From positions 4,526,001-4,590,000 of the forward strand of contig NZ_CP040443.1 of NCBI RefSeq assembly GCF_005843885.1: 64,000 nt of DNA, in the 5' to 3' direction. The notes under the pieces are model-generated. The model ran no database searches. It was given only the letters and a program-made list of their open reading frames with translations, and had not been told where the DNA came from. The position numbers and the translations under genes are program-made. Below are positions 1-7,507 of the stretch, piece after piece. The stretch comes from Escherichia sp. E4742 (GTDB taxonomy: Bacteria > Pseudomonadota > Gammaproteobacteria > Enterobacterales > Enterobacteriaceae). Position 1 is the first letter of the stretch. Every line of letters starts with the position of its first letter.

Positions 1-318
1 AGAACCGTTTCTGACGCGCATGATGATGTCAACATTCAGAGGGGATTGTGTGCTGGTGGTTTCTTCGCGCAGCTTCTTCTCGCACTCGATGAAGTATCGG
101 CGGATCTGGCGGCCTTTTTCGTTGCTCTCGACCATTGCCAGTTCTTTGGCGGTGTCCAGGGTGAGGTGGTAGTCTTTAGCTGGTCTGCTTCTATCTATTT
201 TTTCCCGATTTTGGAAAATAATCAAAAAGTCCTGATTTTCTACGAATTCATACTCGCTGATTCGCTCGGTGATCCAAGTAGCAAAGCGTTTACCTACTTC
301 GAGAAAGGCGTGCATCAT
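1..318 (-). CDS. AntA/AntB-type phage antirepressor, N-terminally truncated, running off the left edge
   Basis: The minus strand is open from the double ATG at 318/315 to the window edge (106 residues). It shows the conserved AntA/AntB antirepressor pattern: HAFLEVGKRFATWITERI, then EFVENQDF, RPAKDYHLTLDTAKELAMVE and GRQIRRYFIECEKKL. Such proteins relieve repression of prophage genes. In-frame TAA lies immediately upstream of the first ATG, and the family normally has roughly 20-25 more residues ahead of the FLEVG motif, so the N-terminus is missing. It lies 19 bases downstream of the secreted-protein gene on the same strand, opposite to the tail genes. It may be non-functional. Confidence 0.7.
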   Translation of the reverse strand, partial: MMHAFLEVGKRFATWITERISEYEFVENQDFLIIFQNREKIDRSRPAKDYHLTLDTAKELAMVESNEKGRQIRRYFIECEKKLREETTSTQSPLNVDIIMRVRNGS

Positions 319-337
319 AAATAATTACCGCCTGATT

Positions 338-886
338 TTACATGTTTTCTTTACAGGAATTTATTGCAGCCTTATATGCCTCCGGGAGGCCATCTAATGG
401 GAAGAATATTTTTTGTGGTTTTTCTTTGCTTTCAGCTGGCGGAGTGTACCAAAAAGAAAAACTACCTTTCCCTTTAGCTTTTAACAAATCACTAATCTTT
501 AATGAGCTAATAGGACTGAACAAGTAACCTTCATTGATAGATGGGGTTGTTATAGAGTCCTGCTTTTGTTGTCCACTGATTTTATAGCTTACAGGAAGGA
601 ACGGTGGTAAATCCATTTGTTTATATCCAATAAAATGATTGACAGTAACATCACCGGGCTCACATTGAGTTAACGGTGATATATCAATAAATAAAGTTGA
701 TTTATCCTGCGGCAATTTGGATTCAACACCAATACGATAAGCCATAGTGGTAGGCATGGTAAACTCAGCATAATACCATTTACCGAACTGTTGAATGTCA
801 TTCATTCTCTCTGTGGCATCAATTGCATGAGAAACACCAGAAAATAGCAGTGAGCTAATCAAAATCCCTAATGAGTTAAATTTCAT
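338..886 (-). CDS. Secreted or periplasmic protein of unknown function, prophage accessory gene (moron)
   Basis: The 182-residue protein begins with a clear Sec signal peptide (MKF, a hydrophobic core, cleavage likely after VSHA near residue 21). The mature part has only two cysteines, near residue 75 (TQCEPGD) and in NSCKENM at the C-terminus, which could form one disulfide in the periplasm. I recognise no domain. It is AT-rich compared with the tail genes and transcribed against them, starting only 21 bases from the baseplate J start codon. That is the layout of a moron, a gene the phage carries for the lysogen's benefit. Function unknown. Confidence 0.7.
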   Translation of the reverse strand: MKFNSLGILISSLLFSGVSHAIDATERMNDIQQFGKWYYAEFTMPTTMAYRIGVESKLPQDKSTLFIDISPLTQCEPGDVTVNHFIGYKQMDLPPFLPVSYKISGQQKQDSITTPSINEGYLFSPISSLKISDLLKAKGKGSFSFWYTPPAESKEKPQKIFFPLDGLPEAYKAAINSCKENM

Positions 887-907
887 AAAATCCTCTTGAG
901 ATTAATT

Positions 908-2134
908 ATGTCAGAAATACCAATTACTATGACCAGTGCGGGTGCGCAGCCTACGCCACCCAATGATTTACTCGCAAATCTTATCACCAGAGTTGCTGAA
1001 AAAGTACCTGGATATACAGCCAACCTTCCGGCGGGACTTATTACAGACCTTGCCAGCACGGCAGTCGGGGCGCTGGCATTAATAGACCAGGCGCGTATTG
1101 ATCTTATTAACTCCGTAAGCCCATACGGCGCGAATATTCCGTTACTGATGCAACTCGGAAACATTTATGGAGCACAGAAGGGATTAAGTACAAATACGGC
1201 GGTATACGTGGTGTTTGAGGCGTTGCCGGGGTTTGGCATCCCTAAAGGGTTTGTGGTTGGTGACGGTAACTACCAGTATGCAGTTTCCCGCGATACGGTG
1301 GTACCAGAAAGCGGGCAGACTGAGCCAGTCTACTGTGTGGCTACAACGTCAGGATCATGGGCTGTACCGGAAGGGACTGTGACGCAGGTCATTACCTCAG
1401 TACCAAAAGACCAGCCTGTAAAGTGCACGAACCTTAGCGCAGGAATGCCCGGTCAGGAGGCGCAAACGTGGGCATCTTACCGCGCCGAAGTCATGGAGTC
1501 CGGCATGTTTGGTGTGCAGGGAACACCGGATTGCTTTAAAGCGATGCTCAAATCAGTAAGTGGTGTGCGAGAAAACCTGATTTCTTTCCGGCAGTCGTCG
1601 CTGGGGAAATGGGTTGCGGTTGTTGGTGGCGGTGATCCGTATGATGTGGCTTATGCGATTTACAAATCTGTACCGGATATTTCGAAACTGACCAACGATG
1701 TAAGCAATCCATCCGGTGCGGCAGTGGAAAAACGCACGGTTTCAATAACCGTTTCGCCGGATGTTTATCAGGTGCCGTTCGTTATCCCGTCATCACAAAA
1801 CGTCATGGTGCTAATCACCTGGAACACGGTGTCAGATGATTATGTTGATCCGGCGGGTATTGCTATGGCTGTGCAGCAAAACGTTGCTGATTACATCAAT
1901 TCAATTGAAGTCGGACACCCGATAAATCTTCTGCGTATCCAGGATATTTTTACCAGTTCTGTCAGGTTGCTGGTTGATGCAACATTGATCTCAACAATCA
2001 GTGTGAGCATTGGTATTAACGGCCATATTGTTCTTCCGGCGAAAGACACAAGCCTGGTTTATGGCGATACCTATTCCTATTTTTCAACGGTGGCATCACA
2101 GGTTCAGGTCAACAAGTATGCAATATCTGACTGA
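908..2134 (+). CDS. Baseplate J-like phage tail protein
   Basis: This 408-residue protein has features of the baseplate J family (P2 gpJ, Mu gp47, T4 gp6): an N-terminal helical segment, a central region with VYVVFEALPG and FGIPKGFVVGD, then AGMPGQEAQTWASYRAEVM and FGVQGTPDCFKAML followed by a C-terminal beta-rich part. These proteins form the baseplate wedge of contractile tails. I chose ATG 908 over a TTG at 896 because MSEIPITM is a natural start and the earlier codons overlap the divergent gene region. The reading frame overlaps the next gene by 17 bases, as in a compact tail operon. Confidence 0.85.
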   Translation: MSEIPITMTSAGAQPTPPNDLLANLITRVAEKVPGYTANLPAGLITDLASTAVGALALIDQARIDLINSVSPYGANIPLLMQLGNIYGAQKGLSTNTAVYVVFEALPGFGIPKGFVVGDGNYQYAVSRDTVVPESGQTEPVYCVATTSGSWAVPEGTVTQVITSVPKDQPVKCTNLSAGMPGQEAQTWASYRAEVMESGMFGVQGTPDCFKAMLKSVSGVRENLISFRQSSLGKWVAVVGGGDPYDVAYAIYKSVPDISKLTNDVSNPSGAAVEKRTVSITVSPDVYQVPFVIPSSQNVMVLITWNTVSDDYVDPAGIAMAVQQNVADYINSIEVGHPINLLRIQDIFTSSVRLLVDATLISTISVSIGINGHIVLPAKDTSLVYGDTYSYFSTVASQVQVNKYAISD

Positions 2135-2744
2135 GAAAATTCTTCCTGCTTATCCGTTTGTGCAGTACAGAGATGATCCGAATGTTGTTGCGTTCTTTGA
2201 AGCATACAATGAAATTGCTCAGGAATACCTCGATTCACTCAACAATCTGGCATTGCCATGCTGGACATCGGAATCAATAACCGGGCAGTTGCTGGACTGG
2301 ATAGCACTTGGTATTTACGGTGTTGAAAGACCTTTACTACAGGTTTCAGAGGAGGCTATTGCGCGCGGTGCATACGATACCATTGAATACAATACGATCC
2401 CGTACGCAGCAATGCGGAATTACGTTCCGGGGCAGGCATCGTATGTCCCTGATGATTATTTCAAACGAATATTAACGTGGAATTTTTATAAGGCTGACGG
2501 TTCGCATTTTTGCATTGACTGGTTAAAGCGCCGTGTGGCGCGGTTCATTCATGGAAAAAACGGAATAGACCCGCCGTTGCAGCACACTTTTGATGTGAGT
2601 GTGACAGTATTGGACAGCGTTTTTTCTGTTCAGATACCAGAGTATGGCGATGGCATCGGCTATTTTCTGAAAGATGCCATTGACCAGAAATATGTAAAAC
2701 TCCCTTTTATTTATTCCTATGTAACAACGGTGATTCAAAAATGA
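2118..2744 (+). CDS. Phage tail protein following baseplate J, family not recognised
   Basis: The 208-residue protein begins MQYLTEKILPAYPF and overlaps the end of the baseplate J gene. Its place between baseplate J and the tail fibre is that of P2 gpI or Mu gp48, the proteins that link the baseplate to the fibres or tail tip. I do not recognise the YmfQ/gp48 signature, so the assignment is by position only. It has no signal peptide or membrane segment. Its stop codon overlaps the start of the tail fibre gene in an ATGA junction, implying translational coupling. Confidence 0.65.
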   Translation: MQYLTEKILPAYPFVQYRDDPNVVAFFEAYNEIAQEYLDSLNNLALPCWTSESITGQLLDWIALGIYGVERPLLQVSEEAIARGAYDTIEYNTIPYAAMRNYVPGQASYVPDDYFKRILTWNFYKADGSHFCIDWLKRRVARFIHGKNGIDPPLQHTFDVSVTVLDSVFSVQIPEYGDGIGYFLKDAIDQKYVKLPFIYSYVTTVIQK

Positions 2745-4192
2745 TTCTTGGATTCGGCAATAACGTTGTTTCAGCACTGGCTGGTGATATTACGACGATT
2801 CAGACTGATATTCCGGTGATGCCTGGTACGGGGGCTAAATTTGCAAAATTGCTTTCTGCCGATTTTGAAAATAAATCAAACGGGCAACACGTCTATGCAA
2901 AAATTACGCTTACCGATAATAAAGAGTCTGCATTTGAGATTTGTCACCTGGTATCGGTAAGCGGTGATGTGCTGAAAGTCATTCGTGGGCAGGAAGGAAC
3001 AACCGCGAAAGGTTGGTCCCTTAATGACGTTGTGGCTAACTTTGCCACGCGTGGATCGGAAAACTATTTCGTACAGATAGCGCAGCTTCAGAGTGGTCAT
3101 TATATTGCGGGTGTTGCTGGCGGCACTGCAAATGCACTGACGCTTGAACTTCCCGCGACGTTTTTTGTTAATGGAGGCTCGGACTGGACGCTACGAACCC
3201 CGATTATCGTTTTCCCCGTTCAGAACAATACCAACGCCGCGACGCTTCAATTAACACTGGGCGGAAAGGTTCTTGGTACGTTCCCACTTTATAAGGGGAA
3301 CCAGTCCGAGCTGGTAGCGAACGATATCATTAAAGGCATTCCCTTAATTTGCCTTCTTGATAGTGAGAAAAGCTATTTCAGTGTGATAAACCCCGGCAAT
3401 ATTTATTCGGATTTTGATCTGCGATATGTAAAAAAATCTGGTGATGCATTATCGGGCGGGCTAACGTTTGAAAATGACTCAATCCTTGCGTGGATTCGAA
3501 ATACAGATTGGGCAAAGATTGGGTTTAAAAATGATTCGGATTCAGACACCGATTCATATCTGTGGTTTGAAACGGGGGATAATGGAAACGAATATTTCAA
3601 GTGGCGGAGTAAGTCTGGAACCACAACCAAAGACCTGATGAATCTAAAATTGGATGCGCTGTATGTTCTGGTGAATGCCATCATCAATGGTGAGGTTGTA
3701 TCAAAATCAGCAAACGGCTTTCGTATCGCTTATGGTAATTACGGTTTTTTTGTCAGAAACGACGGTGCGAACACATATTTTATGTTAACCAATGCTGGCG
3801 ACAGCATTGGGAGCTATAACGGACTAAGGCCATTCTGTATCAATAATGCCACTGGCGCAGTCACGATGGGCAACGGGCTGACTGTCGGCGGAGGTTTAAA
3901 TGTTTCAAGCGGAAATATCACCGCCGGAGGCGGTCAGGTTATACCGGGTAATTACAGCAATTTTGATGCTCGTTATCAGATGAAAACAGGCATCGTGCAG
4001 GATATAAGACTTGGCTCGGTGGGTGCTTCTCCGACAGCATCGTCACAGACGACAGATGTTCCCGGAGGATGTGTAATGACCGGGGTAACGCTTGACGTAT
4101 GGGGGAGTCGCGGGACGCACGTAACATATATGCGCTACCGTCCACTTCAGAAATTAATTAACGGAACCTGGTATAACGTGACGGCGCTTTAA
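2741..4192 (+). CDS. Tail fibre protein (first fibre)
   Basis: The 483-residue protein opens with a domain common at the base of phage fibres (TGAKFAKLLSADFENKS, then VIRGQEGTTAKGW near residues 85-97). It continues with repetitive beta-rich shaft sequence (FDLRYVKKSGDALSGGLTF, later YSNFDARYQMKTG) and ends with a domain including VGASPTASSQTTDVPGGCVMTG. The repeated FDxRY segments are typical of fibre shafts just before receptor-binding tips. It starts in an ATGA overlap with the upstream gene and is followed after 2 bases by its assembly protein gene. It probably determines adsorption to the host surface. The receptor cannot be inferred. Confidence 0.85.
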   Translation: MILGFGNNVVSALAGDITTIQTDIPVMPGTGAKFAKLLSADFENKSNGQHVYAKITLTDNKESAFEICHLVSVSGDVLKVIRGQEGTTAKGWSLNDVVANFATRGSENYFVQIAQLQSGHYIAGVAGGTANALTLELPATFFVNGGSDWTLRTPIIVFPVQNNTNAATLQLTLGGKVLGTFPLYKGNQSELVANDIIKGIPLICLLDSEKSYFSVINPGNIYSDFDLRYVKKSGDALSGGLTFENDSILAWIRNTDWAKIGFKNDSDSDTDSYLWFETGDNGNEYFKWRSKSGTTTKDLMNLKLDALYVLVNAIINGEVVSKSANGFRIAYGNYGFFVRNDGANTYFMLTNAGDSIGSYNGLRPFCINNATGAVTMGNGLTVGGGLNVSSGNITAGGGQVIPGNYSNFDARYQMKTGIVQDIRLGSVGASPTASSQTTDVPGGCVMTGVTLDVWGSRGTHVTYMRYRPLQKLINGTWYNVTAL

Positions 4193-4194
4193 TT

Positions 4195-4740
4195 ATGCTG
4201 CATTTAAAAAATATTACAGCCGGTAATCCAAAAACGGCAGAGCAATACAAACTGACAAAAGAGCACGGTATTGAGTGGCTGTTCTCTGAGAGCGGGGAAA
4301 ACTGGTACGAGGAACAAAAAAAGTTCTCTCCTGATACCATCAAGATTGCGTACCTTCCTTCAGGCAGGGTATTTGCCGTTGAAAAGGACGTGACTGGCAT
4401 TGACCCGAAGGGAATGAGTGTTATCGAGTTGCCTGATATTACCGCATACCGTCGAATTGAAGAAAATGACTACTGGTTTTACCGCAATGATAAGTTTGTT
4501 TTTGATTACAGACTTAAAGCGGAAGATGAGCGTGAGTCGCTTCTGGCTCAGGTCAGCCTCCGGACAGGTGAATGGGAAAAAGACCTGCTGCTGGGGTTAA
4601 TCAGCGACGAAGACAAAGAAAAGCTGAAAGCCTGGCGTATATACGCGAAATCGCTGCAGGCGATGGATTTCAGCACTATCACCGATAAAACCTCATACAG
4701 AGCCATTGAATGGCCTGTCTCTCCGGAAGCCTCTTCCTGA
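4195..4740 (+). CDS. Tail fibre assembly protein (Tfa family), first copy
   Basis: This 181-residue protein has the Caudovirales tail fibre assembly layout: a variable N-terminal half and a conserved C-terminal helical region with REWEKDLLLG-like sequence (GEWEKDLLLGLISDEDKEKLKAWRIYAKSLQAMDFS, residues about 125-165). Tfa proteins chaperone trimerisation of the adjacent fibre and may remain bound to its tip. It lies 2 bases after the first fibre gene, so it presumably serves that fibre. The C-terminal region parallels that of the second Tfa at 6157-6762, while the N-terminal halves differ, as expected for chaperones matched to different fibre tips. Confidence 0.85.
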   Translation: MLHLKNITAGNPKTAEQYKLTKEHGIEWLFSESGENWYEEQKKFSPDTIKIAYLPSGRVFAVEKDVTGIDPKGMSVIELPDITAYRRIEENDYWFYRNDKFVFDYRLKAEDERESLLAQVSLRTGEWEKDLLLGLISDEDKEKLKAWRIYAKSLQAMDFSTITDKTSYRAIEWPVSPEASS

Positions 4741-4762
4741 TTTTATTTATCGCGAGAAAAAT

Positions 4763-6160
4763 ATGTCTGTAGTGATATCAGGAGCGCTGATTGATGGCGC
4801 AGGCATCCCCATGTCCGGATGCCACATAATTCTGAAATCCCGGGTAAATACCTCAGAAGTGGTGATGCGCACAGTTGCTGACGTGGTGACCGGAAATAAT
4901 GGGGAATATTCGTTCGAGGCGCAGGTCGGAAAATACTGCGTTTATCTGCGGCAGGACTGGCGCGAAGAGTACTGTGTTGGTGATATCTCAGTTTATTACG
5001 ACTCAAAGCCCGGCACGCTGAACGACTTTCTGACCGCCCTTGATGAAGACGACCTGAAGCCGGATGTGGTGAAACGTTTTGAGGAAATTGCGGATACGGT
5101 CAACCGTCTCTCTGAACAGGTGAGCAGTGACAGGGAGAAAGCGGAAGCGGCCGCTGATGCTGCAAAAAACGCAGCAACCACAGCTCTGGACAATAAAAAT
5201 AAGGCGGAGGAATTTAAAGAACAATCACGGAAGAGCGCCGAAGCTGCTGCGGGCTGCGCGCAAAGTGCCGGACAGCACGCAGCGGATGCCGCGAAAACTG
5301 AAAAGCAGGTGGAAATCCTGGCGACAGGTATTCAGCAGAATGCAGGCGATGTTTCCAAGAACGTACAGCATGTTGAGCGTCTGGCATCAGAAGTTGCGCA
5401 GAATGCCAGCCAGGTGCATCAGAATACCCTGACAGTAACGGATGCAGCGCAGTCTGTGGAGCAGAATGCACAGCTGACAACGCAGTTAAGAAACGAAGCT
5501 GGTCGCTTTGCCGACGAATCCAGGAAAAGTTCAGAGGATGCAAAAGAGTACAGTGACAGTGCCAGAAAAGCGGTCGATGAACTGAAATCTGTCGGTACTT
5601 ATCCGGCAGGGATAGCTTTTGCATGGCCAGCGGATATTCCCCCGGAGGGGTTTGCAATAATGCAGGGGCAGCCATTCGATAAATCTGCGTATCCACAACT
5701 GGCTGCTGTATTTCCGTCAGGTGTAATACCTGATATGCGAGGGTGGATAATAAAAGGCAAACCCGACGGGCGAGCTGTTCTGTCCCTTGAAGAGGACGGT
5801 GTTAAGCGGCACGGGCATACAGCAAAGGTGATACCGACGGATTTGGGTTCAAGGGAGACAAGTTCCTTTGATTATGGCTCTAAAAGCACAGAGTCAGGTG
5901 GAGAGCATAATCATATTGTTAATGGTGTGTGGGCTGGAACAACAACAAGGAACGGTGGAACAAAATGGGATACGCCAGGATATATAGCGGATATAACAAC
6001 CAGCAGTGGCGGTACACATGCACATCGTACCAATATAGGCCCACACGCCCATACCGTGGCACTGGGCGAGCATGGTCATGATGTCACAGTTGATGAGACG
6101 GGTAATGCAGAAAATACAGTTAAAAATATCGCGTTTAACTTCATTGTGAGACTGGCATGA
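4763..6160 (+). CDS. Stf-type side tail fibre (second fibre)
   Basis: The 465-residue protein starts MSVVISGALIDGAGIPM, the prophage tail fibre N-terminal domain that anchors lambda Stf-like fibres (residues 1 to about 125). A long Ala/Gln-rich helical region with coiled-coil character follows (about 130-290, with repeats such as VEQNAQL and AQNASQV). The C-terminal collagen-free tip region has PPEGFAIMQGQPFDKSAYPQLAAVFP and closely spaced histidine motifs (HGHTAKV, GEHNH, THAHRTNIGPHAHTV, GEHGHDV). This His-rich tip matches metal-binding fibre ends of the T4 gp12/collar type. I took ATG 4763 as the start because the conserved domain begins there. Confidence 0.85.
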   Translation: MSVVISGALIDGAGIPMSGCHIILKSRVNTSEVVMRTVADVVTGNNGEYSFEAQVGKYCVYLRQDWREEYCVGDISVYYDSKPGTLNDFLTALDEDDLKPDVVKRFEEIADTVNRLSEQVSSDREKAEAAADAAKNAATTALDNKNKAEEFKEQSRKSAEAAAGCAQSAGQHAADAAKTEKQVEILATGIQQNAGDVSKNVQHVERLASEVAQNASQVHQNTLTVTDAAQSVEQNAQLTTQLRNEAGRFADESRKSSEDAKEYSDSARKAVDELKSVGTYPAGIAFAWPADIPPEGFAIMQGQPFDKSAYPQLAAVFPSGVIPDMRGWIIKGKPDGRAVLSLEEDGVKRHGHTAKVIPTDLGSRETSSFDYGSKSTESGGEHNHIVNGVWAGTTTRNGGTKWDTPGYIADITTSSGGTHAHRTNIGPHAHTVALGEHGHDVTVDETGNAENTVKNIAFNFIVRLA

Positions 6161-6762
6161 CAAATTTCAAAATGAGTCCGGAATCCCGGACACTGAAAAT
6201 TTATAACATACGGGCTGATACAAAAGAGTATATAGGCGCAGGAGATGTTTATATTCCGCCGAATACAGGATTACCGGCGAACTGCACGCTTATCGAACCG
6301 CCAGAGGCTGGCCCCGGCCAGGTTGCCGTTTTCAACGATGCACAGCAACAGTGGGAAGTTGTTGAAGACCACCGTGGGAAAACGGTATATGACACAGCCA
6401 CCGGGAAGACATTGTGCATTTCCCGTCCGGGGGCTTTGCCGGATGATGTCACCACTTTACCGCCAGAGGGGGAATTCCATCGATGGGATGGTGCGAAATG
6501 GATAAAAGACGACGAGGCCGAAAGGGCGGCGAAAATTCGTGACGCTGAACGGGAGAAGCAAAAATTACTTCAGGAGATAATGGAAAAAACACAGCTGTGG
6601 CAAACGTGGCTGTCACTTGGGATTATCAGCGAAGCTGATAAAAAATCACTCAGGGAGTGGATGTTGTATGCCCAAAAAGTTGAAGCGACGGACACATCTG
6701 AATTACCTGTGAGATTTCCCGACAAACCTCTTATTGTGGGTGAGCTATCCGGTGCGTTGTAA
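6157..6762 (+). CDS. Tail fibre assembly protein (Tfa family), second copy
   Basis: This 201-residue protein overlaps the end of the Stf-like gene in an ATGA junction. It has the Tfa plan: an N-terminal part with IYNIRADTKEYIGAGDVYIPPNTGLPANCT, a middle strand region (GKTVYDTATGK) and the conserved C-terminal helical region (LWQTWLSLGIISEADKKSLREWMLYAQKVEATD). It should act as chaperone for the second fibre. It is the last recognisable protein gene of the prophage; no DNA invertase gene or second fibre tip cassette follows, so no phase-variable fibre switching is evident here. Confidence 0.85.
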   Translation: MTNFKMSPESRTLKIYNIRADTKEYIGAGDVYIPPNTGLPANCTLIEPPEAGPGQVAVFNDAQQQWEVVEDHRGKTVYDTATGKTLCISRPGALPDDVTTLPPEGEFHRWDGAKWIKDDEAERAAKIRDAEREKQKLLQEIMEKTQLWQTWLSLGIISEADKKSLREWMLYAQKVEATDTSELPVRFPDKPLIVGELSGAL

Positions 6763-6865
6763 AAATCCCATCTTTCATTGTGCCGGAAATACCAAATCGC
6801 CATTTATTAAAGCCCAATTAGTAGTCAGTTAGAGCAAGAAAAATAGCGGACTTCTGCTGAATGGT

Positions 6866-6941
6866 AAAAAAAAGCCCCGTCTCAAGTACGTGATAACGAG
6901 ACCTAAAGCATGGATAACAGGACTCTACACAAAGACGGGGT
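6866..6941 (-). ncRNA. Candidate small RNA in the gene-free prophage end (unit 1)
   Basis: On the minus strand a sigma-70-like promoter (6942-6971) is followed within ~70 bases by a terminator: GAGACGGGGC, then eight U residues (complement of 6866-6873). Two alternative pairings are visible. The 5' CCCCGTCT (6940-6933) can pair with AGACGGGG (6882-6875), and GTCTC can pair with GAGAC in the terminator hairpin, so the long-range and local pairings compete. There is no credible reading frame inside. It is a predicted short transcript only; the 5' end is uncertain by several bases and no known RNA family was recognised. Confidence 0.42.
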
Positions 6942-6971
6942 AACATAATATCTGAACAAACATACTGACAA
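6942..6971 (-). promoter_or_regulatory. Sigma-70-like promoter for candidate RNA unit 1
   Basis: TTGTCA (6971-6966) and TATGTT (6947-6942) are separated by 18 bases on the minus strand; TTATGT with 17 bases is an alternative. Predicted start is near 6936. Confidence 0.4.
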
Positions 6972-6989
6972 ACGGGATATTTCAATTAA

Positions 6990-7032
6990 AGACACAACGA
7001 GTACCAGGCGTACAGAGTGGATGTTGTGTCTG
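6990..7032. repeat. Inverted repeat, 9-bp arms
   Basis: AGACACAAC (6990-6998) and its perfect complement GTTGTGTCT (7024-7032) flank a 25-base loop that contains GTAC twice. No T-run follows on either strand, so it is not an intrinsic terminator. It could be a protein-binding or RNA structural element. Confidence 0.5.
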
Positions 7033-7194
7033 ACAGGTGAGTTTACTGATAGCGCAATAAAATAAATCCCCTGTCATCATTTATTGTAGAAATCTTTATC
7101 AGTCATGCTTATGAGATAAATACAAGAAACGGTGTGAAATTTGACCTAAAACAATCATGGGGATGAAAAGAGTCTTGTGCAGTTTTGCAGATGT

Positions 7195-7283
7195 AAAAAA
7201 ACCGCAGACACGTCGTATGCAAGAACGTGCTGCGGTCGGCTGGTTAACTTTCGATAGTGCGAATATTGAATAATTTCCAGCCG
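7195..7283 (-). ncRNA. Candidate ~89-nt small RNA in the gene-free prophage end (unit 2)
   Basis: A promoter at 7290-7318 on the minus strand predicts a start near 7283. That is exactly the first base of a 7-bp hairpin arm (CGGCTGG, 7283-7277, pairing with CCAGCCG, 7243-7237). A second, longer hairpin follows directly: ACCGCAG with CACG, pairing with CGTG and CTGCGGT (7236-7201), and then six U residues. Promoter, 5' hairpin and rho-independent terminator together look like a complete bacterial sRNA gene. A 36-codon plus-strand frame overlaps it but has little to support it. I do not recognise the RNA family. Confidence 0.5.
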
Positions 7284-7289
7284 GAATGG

Positions 7290-7318
7290 ATTCTATTGGA
7301 AAGTATTCAGAGGTGCAA
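7290..7318 (-). promoter_or_regulatory. Sigma-70-like promoter for candidate RNA unit 2
   Basis: TTGCAC (7318-7313) and TAGAAT (7295-7290) are separated by the optimal 17 bases on the minus strand. Confidence 0.5.
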
Positions 7319-7364
7319 TCTGCAGTTCACGAATTGAGTATTTTTAGGATTTTTATGGTGGCAA

Positions 7365-7407
7365 AAATGGGGCAAAACGCTGCAAAAGGGGCAGAAATGG
7401 GGCAAAA
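7365..7407 (+). repeat. Direct repeats AAATGGGGCAAAA near attR, possible integrase arm sites
   Basis: Two perfect 13-base copies begin at 7365 and 7395, 30 bases apart, with a degenerate copy (AAAAGGGGCAGAA) at 7384-7396. They lie 105-150 bases inside the prophage from the attachment core. Tyrosine recombinases use clustered arm-type repeats at this distance from the core, so these may be the P'-arm sites. The integrase itself is outside the window. Confidence 0.45.
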
Positions 7408-7507
7408 AAAGAGTTGGTTATCGTGGCTTGTTGTAGTCGCTGATTCAACTTAACACATTGAAAAACAAATAAAATACTTATGTGTCAGATGGTTGTGATT
7501 TTTTCCC

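Noticed and set aside
46..324. Plus-strand open frame of 92 codons at the left edge
   Set aside because: It is the antisense shadow of the AntA/AntB antirepressor frame, which has recognisable motifs.
7163..7273. 36-codon plus-strand frame in the prophage end
   Set aside because: It has no family resemblance and coincides with the hairpins of the candidate minus-strand sRNA.
7355..7453. 32-codon frame through the AAATGGGGCAAAA repeats
   Set aside because: The apparent peptide is a by-product of the repeats; no ribosome site is seen.
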